From assembly GCA_004802705.1 (NCBI GenBank), contig SGPL01000404.1:1-30644 (forward strand): a stretch of DNA of 30,644 bases, written 5' to 3'. The notes below the pieces were generated by a model, which worked only from the letters and a program-made list of their open reading frames with translations, ran no database searches and was not told where the DNA came from. This document shows, in pieces, positions 1 through 10,663 of this stretch (positions are counted from its first letter, which is position 1; every line of letters begins with the position of its first letter). This DNA is from Bondarzewia mesenterica (Eukaryota > Basidiomycota > Agaricomycetes > Russulales > Bondarzewiaceae). A program made the position numbers and the translations under genes.

Positions 1-1
1 G

Positions 2-430
2 AACATCCAGCTCCTTGACATGGGCTTATATCTAGTGAGCTACAAGGATCCAAAGACTGTATTTACTTTTCAAGTCCTTGTCAATTTTTTAGTGGCCAAT
101 CTTGAGTGCAAGACCACAGTGATGAGCTTTTATAGCAAGCTTCACTGAGTGACCAGCAGTGCATTTCTACATACAACAGTGATGGATCATGAGAGTTTTT
201 GAGTGTGCCTCTCTTCTACTGATGCTTTCATTCTTCACAATCAATTTTGGGAGTTCCTCTGAGTGTCCTAATAATGGAGGCATCTGAAGCTCAGGAAGTG
301 GCATGGATTTAAACATTAGCCGATGAATACTCCCGATCCTAGTAACTTGGCTCTCTTTTGTCCAATATATCCTCAATCAGGATTTAATTTGCCAGATGAC
401 TAGCATAACAATGAAGAGATGTATAAAATC
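2..430 (+). pseudogene. KDZ transposon protein fragment, decayed
   Basis: Conceptual translation gives, across two or more frames, the segments SYKDPKTVFTFQVL, NLECKTTVMSFYSKL, TSSAFLHTTVMDHESF, WRHLKLRKWHGFKH and NLALFCPIYPQSGFNLPDD. These match, from my memory of the family, the region upstream of the catalytic core in agaricomycete KDZ (Kyakuja-Dileera-Zisupton) elements, where a tyrosine/arginine-rich helix is followed by an ALFCPxCPQPG-like segment. The reading frame has stops (for example after SKL and inside WHGFKH) and at least one frameshift, so nothing here is functional. The element enters from outside the window, and its transposase core is not seen. After about position 430 the match is lost, and gypsy integrase sequence starts near 475, so the junction lies in that 45-base gap. 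Family assignment is by recognition, not by search. Confidence 0.6.
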
Positions 431-474
431 CTTCAATAGCTACTGAATCAATAAACTCATAGTTTTTATTATTG

Positions 475-2390
475 GTGACAGATGGCATCCCTTCAAACTT
501 CTTGTCAGTGAATATCTCTCCTTGCCAGAAGACAAAGGCAGATTTTATACAGTGGGCCTATACCTTGATATATATTCACAGCATGCCTGAGCCTTTTGCT
601 ACAAGACTGTAGGTAGCACTAAAACCACAATCAGTGCATTATCTCAGATCTTTCAGAATTTTGTTGCCCTAGAATTTTTTATGTCTGATAGAAAACACTT
701 TAACAACATGGAAGTTCAAAACTTCTGCATAAAATGGAATGTTACTCCACATGTCACTGCCACATATTCATCATAGGTTAATAATCTAGTAGAAGGTATG
801 AACAAACTCCTCCTACATATTCTCAAATGTTTATGCACACCAGGCTTAAGAGATGATAAGTATAAGGCAATGGACCTTGAGAAGCTGTTGAGGACATGGC
901 CTAACCACCTTGAGGAGGCTATTTGTTGCCTCAACTATCACTTATTGCCAGCCTTTCAGTTTTCACTCAAAGAACTTCTACTCAGACTTGTAGTTAATAC
1001 AATATAAATACCCTTGGCAGAAAGCACAAGTCTGCTGTGGCCACTGGATGTCACAGCTCAGATAGCATATGTCACACAGCAGAATCTAAATGGATATGCT
1101 GCAGCTATCTAACATGCTGTTAAGTACAAATCTGCATTTGATCGCCAAGTTTGTGCTAGTTATGTAGGAGAAGTTATATTTGAGCATGAACAGCTCATTC
1201 AAATATGAAACAGTGCACTTGAGACCACACTAAAGGCTTCTCGCAAGCTGTTACATCTGCAAAAATCTCACTTGCAAATAAGATATTATAAGATGTAATA
1301 ACAACTAATAAGAGATTTTCTGTTTTAACTTATCTCTTTTTTTTCCATTGTAGTCTAATATGTAGCAAATAAGCAGTAAATAAGTATCAAATATAAATAA
1401 GCCTAATTTATTATTAATATAAGAGTAAAATTAATTTTCACTTTTAACTTCACTTATTCTTTACCATTTTTGTAATTTTGACTTTTTACTCTTTTTTGCC
1501 ATTTGTCAGGTTTGAACCCAAAGCCTCTTGCATTTCACTTCTTCAAGATACTACCTCGTCACTCTTAACTACTACATCACTTCAACTTATAATTTTTATC
1601 CACATAACTTTATATATAGACCTCAATCTAACTTATAACAAAAATTCACAACTGCCTGACATTGTTGGCTATTATCATTTTTCATGCATCAACTCTATAC
1701 ATAGTATACATCATCAAAAAGGTTTTGATGAGAAGAGCTAAAATCTGAAGATTTTTGATTGATAATTACTTTGACTTAGTCAATAAATGCAAAACTTAAT
1801 AATAACTACATTAATCAATATTAACCATACAATATGCTTTGGTCAGTTATGTTTATGCTCAATTGTGATTAGAGTATTAATATTATGAGTTGATAAAAAT
1901 TGTTAAGCTTAGCTATTATATTTTAAAGCTCCAACGCTTGCCAATTCAGCTAATAGCTCACTTACATGTCAAAAATCAGCTCAAAAACTACATTCAAGAC
2001 TGCTTAAAAATGAGGTTTAAACTAAATTAGATAGAGAAATTATATTTTACTTTAAAACTATTGTTTCATTATTCATTAATTATATTATAAAAGTAATTTA
2101 CTTTTAATTAGATATGAATAAGCATCAAATTAAAATACAGAAAAAAAACTAAAATAAAATAAATAAGTATGAATAACATCTTATTCACAAGTGAGATTTT
2201 TGCAGATGTACCTAAGTGGTTTAAGCCACGATGCATTGTGTAGTGCTCTGTCAATTCCTACACATTAAAAATGCTACAGAAAGTACCCATGAATAGCTTT
2301 TTTTAGTGCACAATATCTTCAAATCTTCACTCCTCAGGCTGGATCTCAACTAGCGATGAGTCAGAACATGTTCATGATAGAATGATAATG
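475..2390 (+). pseudogene. Ty3/gypsy integrase relic, split by a TIR element
   Basis: The frame starting with DRWHPFKLLVSEYLSLP continues through VGLYLDIYSQHA, FMSDRKHFNN, NNLVEGMNKLLLH, RTWPNHLEEAICCLNY and KELLLRLVVNT. This is the integrase core of an agaric-type gypsy polyprotein. The second catalytic Asp (MSD) and the Glu (LVEG) survive; the first position reads Glu (VSEYL) where family members have Asp. The C-terminal part continues as AYVTQQNLNGYAAA and ASRKL up to 1251, then resumes after the insert at 2209 with PKWFKPRCIV, VNSYTLKMLQKVPM and FFSAQYLQIFTP. Several stops are present (for example after YSQHA and after VVNTI). Protease, RT and gag of this copy are absent. The stops look like C-to-T or G-to-A transitions, and CpG is almost missing. 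Confidence 0.8.
1254..2208. mobile_element. 955-bp TIR element with TA target duplication (MITE-like)
   Basis: The left end reads CATCTGCAAAAATCTCACTT followed by G (1254-1274). The right end, 2188-2208, is its exact reverse complement. Similarity continues imperfectly to about 37 bp (AATAAGATATTAT against AATAAGATGTTAT). TA dinucleotides flank both ends (1252-1253 and 2209-2210). Deleting the element plus one TA joins the gypsy integrase relic in frame as RKLLPKW, which proves the boundaries. The interior is AT-rich, with no open frame longer than about 87 codons and no transposase motif, so it is non-autonomous. TA duplication fits the Tc1/mariner/pogo group, but the ends do not resemble those of the pogo-like element at 21382. 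It carries a single CG or so, like its host relic. Confidence 0.85.
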
Positions 2391-4690
2391 ATAATCTAAA
2401 TGATTAGATTAATGTATCATACTCATAATTAATAGGCACCATGCACAACAGCCTCAGCAGGTTAGCCACAGACTATCAGTGAGGTTATAATCTGATGTAG
2501 CTAGGACCTGACTCCTGATTCCATACTCTCATATAATATATCCTTATTGCTTTTCTTGTCTGTTGACTCACTTAATTTTACCATCATCTACACCTTTAGC
2601 ACTATTAGCAGCCAGTGCTCATCATCACCGTCTATATTGTAAACCACTATCTCATTCATCTTGTTCACTATACCTACTACTCATCCATTCAAGATATACT
2701 TTGTGTACTTTGTATAGACATGAATATCATGGCAGATAGCAGTTTTATCCATAGGTGCATGGATAAGCTTCTATTCATAGAAGTTTACCTTAAAGTTGAA
2801 CATGTACAGCAATGCACGCAATGTGTAGAGTGAATTTGTAGCTGCTACCTCCATCTGTGTTGTTATGAGGTTAGGCAATCAGACAAGGATAATGGATACA
2901 CTCATAGAAGGAACAAGGAGGGTTGAATAGTTTGCTGCATAAGATTGAGGATAAAGGAGAGTGATAAAGTTGGGCTTTAGGATTGTCTCATATTTCATGG
3001 TCTTTTATTTTTGCCATATATCACTAGTAATATCATTTAATTCTCATTTTACCTTTACATTTAACCCAGTCTAGATAGCCATTACTTATTCCCCTTACAA
3101 CTATTTTTTTTTAAATTACATATATTTGGGTTTGTTAGCTTGCATATTCACATAATGAGGATGTCATGCATGTTTGAGGGGAAGCTCATGGAGTAGAGGT
3201 CAGGTAGGGGTTAAGCATATCGAGCAAGAGGAAAGTAGCCAAATGCATTTAGTTAGACATAGTTAGTCAGAGCAGGCATAGTAAAGGGCTAGAGGCAGCT
3301 ACACAATGAGACCCACTTACTTTGTTTCCCCTATCTCAGTATAAACTGATATCTTAGGTCATTAAAGTAGTAATATAGCTTATATAGCTAAGAAGAATTA
3401 AATGAAGAGGTGTTCTGATCATTATGTGATAGCATAGAAGATGTGGCTATGACATATATCAAAATAGAGCTAAAAGGTAGTAATATGAGAGGTAATAATG
3501 CACAAATGCTGGATATACCATCAAGTGTGAGTGTAGAAGGTATTTAGAGTAGATAGTCTAGCATAGAACCAAGCAGCCAATGAATAAGCAAGTTGAATAT
3601 ATAGGGGGTAGAGGTAGTGGAGAATTAGGCAGTAAAAAGAACTGACTAAGGTCTAATGATTGCAAAAGGTCAGGTAGGTTGTTGTGATAAGCAGCTAGTG
3701 ATAGTACAATATCAGCAAGTGTAAATAGGTTGAAAGAGGTATTTATATTAAATTGTCTATGAGATTTTTAGGGTTCTGTAATACAGCTATAAGTTCTACA
3801 TATAAATCATGAAGTTTAGTGCTTCACAGAGATCACTGAGGCTGGCTAGACAAAATCTCAACTGTCCCTCATAGTGGGCTCTAAAATGATATGTTAGCAG
3901 TGCCTTTAAGAGGGAAAACCTAACCAAAAGAACTACTAAGATATATAAATGAGTAAGGGTCTCTGACTAGTAATCTTAATGAGTGAGCAAAGTGATGAGA
4001 ACAAAAATAACAACAAAAGCGGAATGCACAATGAGGACACAAAGCAAGCGAGTAAGCATAAGCTTTGGGCAAGTTACAGGTATCAGCATATTTGAGTGTG
4101 CAATGTTCTAATGAGTGAATGAATGAAGAGAGTCCATTAAGGTGGGGCTATAAAAACAAGTTATGGAGATGAAGATGAAGGTAATAATAAAAGTAAAAGT
4201 AATAATCTATATGAATCACTCATGACTATGAGTATCGTACACTCAAGGTGAACTAAAATGCTTGTTCTGAGGAGTAAAGCAAACTTGTATTGTGAGCATG
4301 ATAGTATACAGTATAAGATTGAGTGGTGAAAGAATTATATGTCAATAATTATAAGCCAACATGATCAATGTAAAATTACAGTCACATGATTAAGTGCTTG
4401 CTCTGCTTAGATCAGTATATGTGTATATATAATAGAGATGAATCAAGTTAAAATGTAAAGTAAAATCAATTACAAAATAAAAAGTATGGAGGTTGTGTTG
4501 AACAACCTCTAGAAGTGCACACAAAGTATGAGCACGTGATAAAATGTGATAAAATATGAAGTGAGAGAAAGATGAGTGAGGTAGAGCTAGAAGTTGTATA
4601 ATGTATCTAGAAATAACTAAAGCAGCTAATTATGACTCAATTACACTGATAATTATCCTAGCTTTTTAGCTGTGCATGTTCTGTCAGCCA
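2391..4690. other. AT-rich stretch without recognisable genes
   Basis: No open frame here exceeds about 72 codons, and none of the translations I read matches a family I know. The first part may include the 3' end and LTR of the gypsy relic that ends near 2390, but I could not find a matching LTR pair. The sequence is CpG-poor, with many TAG/TGA trinucleotides on both strands, consistent with old transposon remains. Short low-complexity runs occur (T-rich near 3107, A/G-rich near 4170). I see no tRNA, terminator or regulatory site I would defend. Confidence 0.4.
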
Positions 4691-5224
4691 TTTAGCATAA
4701 TGCTTTGGGCATGCTGAAAGCAGCTGAAATGTAAGAATTAACAACTATGCCTGTTAGTACAAACATCATCAAATTTAAGTGGATTTTCAAGGTTAAAAAG
4801 GACATGTTTAACAATATTGCCTAATACAAGGCCCACCTAATCACGTTGTCATGCCCAAAAATAGGTTTGGATGAGAACATGGGTAAAAAGAAGCAAATGC
4901 CATAACTTGGCTAAGTTGATAAGCACAACAAAGAAAATGAAGCCTAACAAATTTCTCAAATACACTTCTATCATTCACACATACAATCCTTTAAACATCT
5001 ATTATTTTAATTATGCAGTTTTTTTTTTTACAATTTAAATCCTGATCACATCCTCTATATCTTCTATTTTTGAGCCCAGAATTTAAAATGATCTCATCAC
5101 AACCACTTTCTCATTTGTTTTTATACCTATTCTTATTCTACCACTATCTGTTGCTGATATCTCTAATCCCTTTATATCAATAAATGCAATCTTAGAAATA
5201 GAGGGTCATTAGCAGCTCCTTGAT

Positions 5225-5535
5225 GAACCTCAATGACTAATTGAAGTCAGCATTCAAGTTAAAGCTCAACCATTTGGTGCAGATGCAGAAACCCAGCTGC
5301 ATGGGACAGTTTTATAGGTTATCAGATACCAAAGGTCTTGGGTAGAGTTTGAGGTGATGAGTAGAGGAGAGACAAGTCTGTTGATTGTACTCAGCTATTG
5401 GACGATCATTTCATAAATTCAACAATATTCAATGATTATTGAGTTCACAGGATGTAATACCCACTCACACATCATTGTTTTGCTAGAGGATATTCTGAAG
5501 CAGGAAAGGGATAGACAGTGGAGATAGAGGATATG
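5225..5535 (+). pseudogene. Relic of the LTR-encoded protein, copy 1
   Basis: One frame through this part of the LTR-like element gives RSWVEFEVMSRGETSLLIVL, then SYWTIIS, and further on GCNTHSHIIVLLEDILKQER. It aligns without gaps in the first block to RSWTKYEVMRGDLTTVLVVL and NCWTIMS of the sister copy, and further on to GWDTHTW and LMDQIAREEK. Upstream, PFG is also shared. Stops interrupt it (for example at 5413-5415). Function is unknown, and I recognise no domain. Because the match is at protein level and in phase, it is a decayed copy of a real coding sequence and not chance similarity of AT-rich DNA. Confidence 0.5.
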
Positions 5536-6216
5536 AGAATGGGCTAGCCAGCTTTAGATTCCCATCTAAAATGTAATTTTTACCATCTTTACTATCATGT
5601 TTTTCAAATTCTGATTACATTCCTTAACTTTTTCATTCATTTTTGTTCCAAAATTAAGAAGAGATTCATTATCTAATTTTTAGATTTTATTTGGATTTAT
5701 TTAAATTTAAAACGGACTCTTATTTAAAAAACTAAGTTTTTAGAAGACACTCTCTCCCTCTCTTTTTATTCATAAACTCAAATTTTAGCCTCAAAAACAT
5801 CACCATCACTATCCTTAAGCAAAAACTCAACATTCTCTTATTATGTACAGACTTTACCTAAAATCAGAGATTACTGAAAAGCTGAAGAACATTAAAGAAT
5901 GTTTTGGAAAAATGAGTTAGGAAGGATATAACTAGAAAGTTGAAGAAAGAAGTAGAATGTTCTGGAAGAAATAATGGGCAATAATTACTCAAAAAAATAC
6001 AAGTAATAGGGAAGAACATTTTAGAAGAAATTGGAGGAATTTTGATGAGCAGGATCATTCAAGAAAGCAGAAGAACATTCTGGAAATAGCAAAAATAGGA
6101 AAATAGAAGAATAAAAAAAGTTGAAAGAAAATGATGGCATAAGCTGAAAAATTCAGGATGATTAGCAATCATTTGAAAATTAGGGTGATCTGCTTACTAA
6201 TCAGATAGGGAAAAGG

Positions 6217-6223
6217 TATATAA
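6217..6223 (+). promoter_or_regulatory. TATA box of LTR-like copy 1
   Basis: TATATAA in the context AAAGGTATATAAGGAG. The same string, in the same relative position, occurs at 26614-26620 in the sister copy, despite heavy divergence between the two. Confidence 0.55.
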
Positions 6224-7130
6224 GGAGGGCTTTTGAAAGGGCAGCCCAAGCTAATTTAATTCAATCTGAGAATTCAAATTTTACTTAGATTTATTTTTAG
6301 TGAAGAAATTCAAAATGTTCTTAAGTAAAGTCAAAGTCTTTGTAGAAATCAGCTAGGTCATATATCCTAAGGTTCCTACAACATCTTTTGAAGCTTTATA
6401 CATATTCAGTCATAGTGTTGTTTATATTGCAACACCTGAATATAATGATTTTCTTGCGTGACTACTAGCCTGCTACTCATCCTCCTGAACTGTAAATTCA
6501 GTTCTGCTCAGATTAATATAGGAAATTTCTTTCAAAACCCTTTGTTCATCCCTTACTAAGGAAGCACTGCAATATTGCTTTATAAGTATCTACAGAATAT
6601 CCCTCACATTGAATGATAGATATATTCTGAAAAAGTAAAAAAAATCTGATATATACCTAGATTGAAAAATCTTTGTAACTGCGACAATGCAAGGCTTCAG
6701 TCAGATTCTAAGTGTTGACTATTTCAATACCTATGCACTAGTCACCAAACTCACATCTGTTTGCATGGTCCTAGCTATTGCCAATCACAGCAATATGGAG
6801 CTGCATTAAGTTAACATTAAAGGAGCTTATCTAAATGGTGACCTGACCTCTGCAGAAGTTATTTATATGCAGCATCCTCTAGGATATGCTCTTGCTAGCA
6901 GTGCTAAAAAGGCTTTGCACTTAAAGTGAATGCTATACAGATTGAAACAGTCAGGTCAGTAGTGGTACTAAAAACTCACCTCCATCTTCATAGATTCAAT
7001 GGGTTTTGTGCAATGTTAAGTGGATCAAGCTATATTTCACAAGCACTGAGACATAGAGTTGATAATTATTGTTATACATATAGATAATTGCACCATTGCT
7101 GAATTGAGAAATATAGTTCTGTCATATACT

Positions 7131-8506
7131 CTAGTGCAGCATTTTTAAGAGAGATGCCAATGGCTATGAGGGATGATATAGAGTTATAAAATAGTAGAGC
7201 TACATGCTTAAGGTGTGATGGAGTGTATCAACAGTTCACTCATTTTGACTGTAGAGCAAAAGATTGCCAATTTAAATAATACCAAGAGCCACATCCCTGT
7301 AAAACTCTAGTGGAATGCACTTTTAACTTAGCAGATTATGCTCTTGATCTCTATTTTCTCAATGATAATCAACATAATTAGGCTGTTAATTATTGTTATT
7401 TATGCTAGTGATATGTCCTTCATGAAAGAAATGAAAGACTTGTTCACACTGATCTCAATGAGGCATGTCACCTAATAAGAAATATTGTACATAGTTTTTT
7501 GGTGCTCGGACTCTTGCCTATTGTATGTATGCATCCTATTTACAGGTCCCTTGAATGACTTCATTATGGGCTTTAGTGTCATATTTGTCAGTAAACCAGT
7601 ATCTATCATAGTTAAATAAGAAAGTGTTTTTGCATGAGTCAGAAGTCCTAAATAAATATAAGTGACTTGCTTCACCATGCTAATTAATAGATACTTACTC
7701 AATTGAGAGGTTTTAGGACTTGAATACCTCTATCTCATCTGTAGCTGATTGCATAATAAATCTTGCATGTGTTAAGGACAGTTTTGACCACAGTATTGTA
7801 GTTTACTGATCAGAGGTCAGCACTAAACTCAAGGTAAAAGATGAAAGGTCAAAATTCTATAGATGTGTAAGGTACGAGCACAACTATAGAATAAGGTCTA
7901 TAGCCATGCAACATACATCTTAGGTTCCTCCTCACTGTCAGCTCCCTTCATCTAAAGCTAGCATTTTTTCTCTTGTCAGTGTCCTCCTTTTCTGCAAGCT
8001 CAGTCTCTCCTTTTCTTCTGTTAAGATCAGAGATTGCCTCTCTCATATTAGTCATTAAATAACCACTAACTTATGCTTCATACTTTATTTTCATTCTATG
8101 TGCCTGACTCAGTAGCTTTTAATCCTCCTCATGAGGGTGACACATCTCAATCATTTACATTCTCTTTAGATGGATGACTGAGGTGAGCCTACTTACTATT
8201 CTACTGTAACCTACTCATACTGATCCATACTCATAGCATTTCTTCTCCCACTCATTCCCTCACTAGGTATAGCCCAATATATTCATTTACCTTCTTCTTG
8301 GATGAACGACTGAGCATTTCTTCTCTTGCTCATTCTCTCACTAGCTCTTGCTTTACAATAGGTTATAGGCCCTGCAAAACACTATTGAATTCGATGAGCA
8401 TATTATATCTTTCAGTATATCATTCTACAAGTCCAAGTGCAAATACTGAGCTCTGACTTGCTTATGAATACAAAAAGAAATTTTCATCAGCTCTCACAAT
8501 AACCAA
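7131..8506. other. Unassigned AT-rich relic region between two copia fragments
   Basis: Nothing here is assignable with confidence. The plus strand at about 7190-7390 translates to a cysteine-containing stretch (RATCLRCDGVYQQF, DCRAKDCQF, PHPCKTLVEC), with stops on both sides, which I do not recognise. The region should contain the 3' end of the copia copy on the left and the 5' LTR and leader of the copia copy on the right, but I found no repeated LTR pair. A short direct duplication is listed separately. The composition is CpG-poor. Confidence 0.35.
8171..8344 (+). repeat. Imperfect direct duplication
   Basis: The motif AGCATTTCTTCTCCCACTCA..CCTCACTAG (8234-8266) recurs as AGCATTTCTTCTCTTGCTCA..TCTCACTAG (8313-8344). 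Each is preceded by a TGGATGA..GACTGAG element (8171-8182 and 8299-8314), so the two units differ mainly by extra sequence in the first. It lies in the presumed leader of the copia copy that follows. Confidence 0.6.
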
Positions 8507-9592
8507 ATGTCTTTGAGTAACTCATCATCCTTTGAGGTATATATCCTCTCTGAGGCAGAGAGGCTCATAAAAGTGAATTAGGCTGATTAGAGTGTCCGAA
8601 TCTATTTGGTTTGTTAAGTTTAAGGCCTTGAGTTGATCTCCATACTACCATCTCTGGTACTTCTGACACAGGCATCACTATATGTACACGCACTAATGGT
8701 CATCTCCATATTCTTTTTTATCTCAACATTAGTGATTGCTCCATCTAGCATGATCACCTACACTATCACTGATAATGAGTGGCGAGAATAGGACACTATA
8801 GCATATGTGCACCTTATACTCAATATCGCGAACATTATGGGCACCAGAATTACTGTCGCTGACATAGCTGCTGATGCCTAGACCTCACTTTGCAACTGAT
8901 TTGAGCTTCAGAATCTAGTTGTTGTTCAAGATATGCAGCTGAGGTTGACAATGATGTAATATGAGGATGGAATATCAATAGCTGAGCATTTTAAAATAAT
9001 GCAACTCCTATAGCACACAGCAAACTGTGTGAGAGCTAGGATAATTGAGGGAGAATTCTGTCAGATGGTCTTGATGACCTTCCTGATCGATAGTGCCCTC
9101 AGTACTATTGTTATGACCCTACTCACCTGTAGGAACTCAATGGTGGCTGAGTCAGTTTTATCCTCCCAAGAGCTTTGCATCTGCACAGCAGCAGTATGCC
9201 ATGTGAACCTCTCACATAACTTGGCACCTTTTATCTCCACTGGGCTGCCCTCGTAGCTACTCAGAATCCTCAGTATAGCCATTGCAGAAAGTTAGGCCAT
9301 ATCACTGAGAAATATTTGACAGATAATGGCTAGGCAAAGCATCAATGACTCAAATGGTAGAGGTGATGCCATGATTGCAATAGCAGTAGAAGTGGATGGG
9401 AAGGGCATGCAGACTATGGAGCAAATCTCACTCTTGGTCCAAACATTGCTTTCCTTATAGGTGAACTTGTATAGATCACAGCCAGCAGCTATAAAACTTA
9501 TAATGACTCTGAAGCCACATACCATTACTTTGCTGACTGTCATGACTTTGTTACCTATGAACCATTATCCAAGCTAGGAACTGGACATGCGG
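8507..9592 (+). pseudogene. Ty1/copia gag-protease relic, truncated by a gypsy LTR
   Basis: ATG at 8507 opens MSLSNSSSFEVYILSEAERL, followed by VN*AD*SVRIY, where both stops sit at Trp positions of the family. Then come the UBN2-type gag blocks: FELQNLVVVQDMQLRLTMM, YEDGISIAEHF, EFCQMVLMTFL, VMTLLTCRNS. A zinc knuckle follows as YSHCRKLGHITEKY, with two expected Cys replaced. Near 9490-9560 the protease-like start TYHYFADCHDFVTYEP appears. The frame then runs straight into the LTR of the gypsy element at 9593. At least eight stops are visible, most explained by TGG or CAG/CGA transitions. The remainder of this copia copy is not found on the other side of the gypsy element. Confidence 0.8.
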
Positions 9593-10632
9593 TGATAAGC
9601 ACCTCTGCTCTCTAACCTGGGAGACCACTATTTTTGTCCCTTTGTTTTAGATCTCAAGACTCTATCATCCATCCTTTTGCGATATCTCACAATCTCTTCT
9701 GACCTTTTGTGATCTCTTCTCAGCTTGGCTGCTTCAAACTCCAATCATGAGACCATTCTTCATCAATGCTTCAGACCTTCTCCACATGTCAGACTTCTAC
9801 AATCGATGATGCTGAGCTGCACTCAAGCTCATCTGCTTGGCTTGATGGCTGTTGGTATCATCGGCTGACCATCTGTGACATCGTCTGCATTCCATTTCAA
9901 TCTAATATCACGCGGAGCATGTGCTCCTCCATTCTATCATTTTATCGCATGTTATTTCTAGGAGACTTCACAGGGTGCCTATTGGGTTCACCAGATTACC
10001 TTTTACCTTTTGATCTCACATGCTTTTGCTTCTCTTTGAACCGATGCCAGACTACTGGTCGCTGAATCTTCCTGTTCCTATTTTTCATTCTATTCTTTCT
10101 GCTCTGACTTCACCCTTGTTTGCTCATTTTCTACCTTCATCGTACGATGTTCGCTATATCTTTCAGTCTCCCTTCTCCACTCCCCGCTCAGTATATAAGC
10201 TACAATATATCTCTGCAAAATATCAGATCAGTCTCCGGACTTCAGACCTCATTTCACCTATGCGAACTGTGACTGTGACCTGTGACCTTGTGACTTTGAC
10301 TTGTGACTTTGCTTTGACTTTGCTGTGACTTACTGCGACCTTCAACATTGATCATCTACCTCTAAACACTGTGCTTCATCTCTATATCCTATCCATCCTC
10401 CCGCTCTATAACCTCTCAGACCTTTGACCCAAATATTGCACTGGCTTTGCACCTTCATCGGAACATCGCTTCAACATCGCACTTGATTGCATGCTCTCAT
10501 TCATCTTTTGTACCCATCTACTCACACACCTGTATCTTCACAGCAGACATCTACTTGACTCATCCTCTTGCACATCATCTATGGTGTCTTTTGGAGTGTT
10601 GTTTCTCCCCTAAGAACATCACGAGTGTATCA
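9593..10632 (+). repeat. 5' LTR of the gypsy element (1040 bp)
   Basis: It starts TGATAAGCACC, ends GAGTGTATCA and aligns along its length with the 3' LTR. It carries a TATA box at 10192. Many sites that are CG in the 3' LTR are TG or CA here (for example TGTGACC against TGCGACC around 10275), so this copy has lost more CpG. It also has a 56-bp block (10001-10056) that the 3' LTR lacks, lying between two copies of a CCAGA(T/C)TAC(C/T) motif. The final 300 bases are a degenerate array of short GCGACTTTGAC-like units. Confidence 0.9.
10192..10198 (+). promoter_or_regulatory. TATA box of the 5' LTR
   Basis: TATATAA in CTCAGTATATAAGCTAC. It is conserved at 19552-19558 in the 3' LTR and is the likely start region for the genomic transcript. 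Confidence 0.6.
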
Positions 10633-10660
10633 TTTTAGAGCCCACCGTGAGGGGTGAGTT
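10633..10660 (+). other. Primer-binding-site region (candidate)
   Basis: The bases just inside the 5' LTR read TTTTAGAGCCCACCGTGAGG. This is where the tRNA primer should anneal. The usual leading TGG is not intact, possibly through decay, and I cannot name the tRNA, so only the location is supported. Confidence 0.3.
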
Positions 10661-10663
10661 TTC

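Larger units (their letters stand above)
4847..6686 (+). mobile_element. Solo-LTR-like element, copy 1 (1840 bp)
   Basis: It begins TGTCATGCCC and ends CTGCGACA, with short inverted ends as in LTRs. Flanks are ACGT (4843-4846) and ATGC (6687-6690), each one C-to-T change away from a shared ACGC. Deleting the insert and one 4-bp copy restores the copia frame (LIT then QGFSQ). A TATATAA box lies at 6217, about 74% of the way along, as expected for a U3/R border. The terminal 55 bases and the TATA region resemble the element at 25398-27067. No gag or pol is inside. A decayed protein-like segment is present (next entry but one). CpG is almost absent, so this copy is old. A non-autonomous DNA element is the alternative to a solo LTR. 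Confidence 0.7.
4700..7130 (+). pseudogene. Ty1/copia reverse transcriptase relic, split by an LTR-like insert
   Basis: Before the insert the frame reads STNIIKFKWIFKVKKD and YKAHLIT (to about 4845). After the insert it resumes at 6691 with QGFSQILSVDYFNTYALV, then VNIKGAYLNGDLTSAEVIYM, QHPLGYA, MLYRLKQSG and FIDSMGFVQC, ending near VIHIDNCTIA (about 7100). These are the consecutive copia RT blocks. Both catalytic sites are damaged by the same kind of change: the Asp of the VDVKGAYLNG block is Asn (AAC at 6813-6815), and the VDD box reads IDN (7083-7088). Several in-frame stops exist. Gag, integrase and most of RNase H of this copy are not visible. This copy is not continuous with the copia gag at 8507, because RT precedes gag here. 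Confidence 0.8.

Noticed and set aside
1509..1519. GGTTTGAACCC inside the TIR element, like a decayed pol III B-box
   Set aside because: No A-box at a suitable distance upstream and no tRNA-like fold; a tRNA-derived SINE is not supported.
5864..6058. Minus-strand open frame of 64 codons in LTR-like copy 1
   Set aside because: AT-rich, low-complexity Phe/Leu/Ser translation without a counterpart in copy 2.
7472..7702. Minus-strand open frame of 76 codons (VTYIYLGLLTHAKTLSYL)
   Set aside because: It faintly resembles the copia SLMY..TRPDI region, but the order of motifs does not hold up on inspection.
8070..8105. TTATGCTTC..TTTATTTTCATT similarity to 20010-20040, considered as a shared target or Helitron end
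   Set aside because: Short, AT-rich and inside coding sequence at 20010; probably chance.
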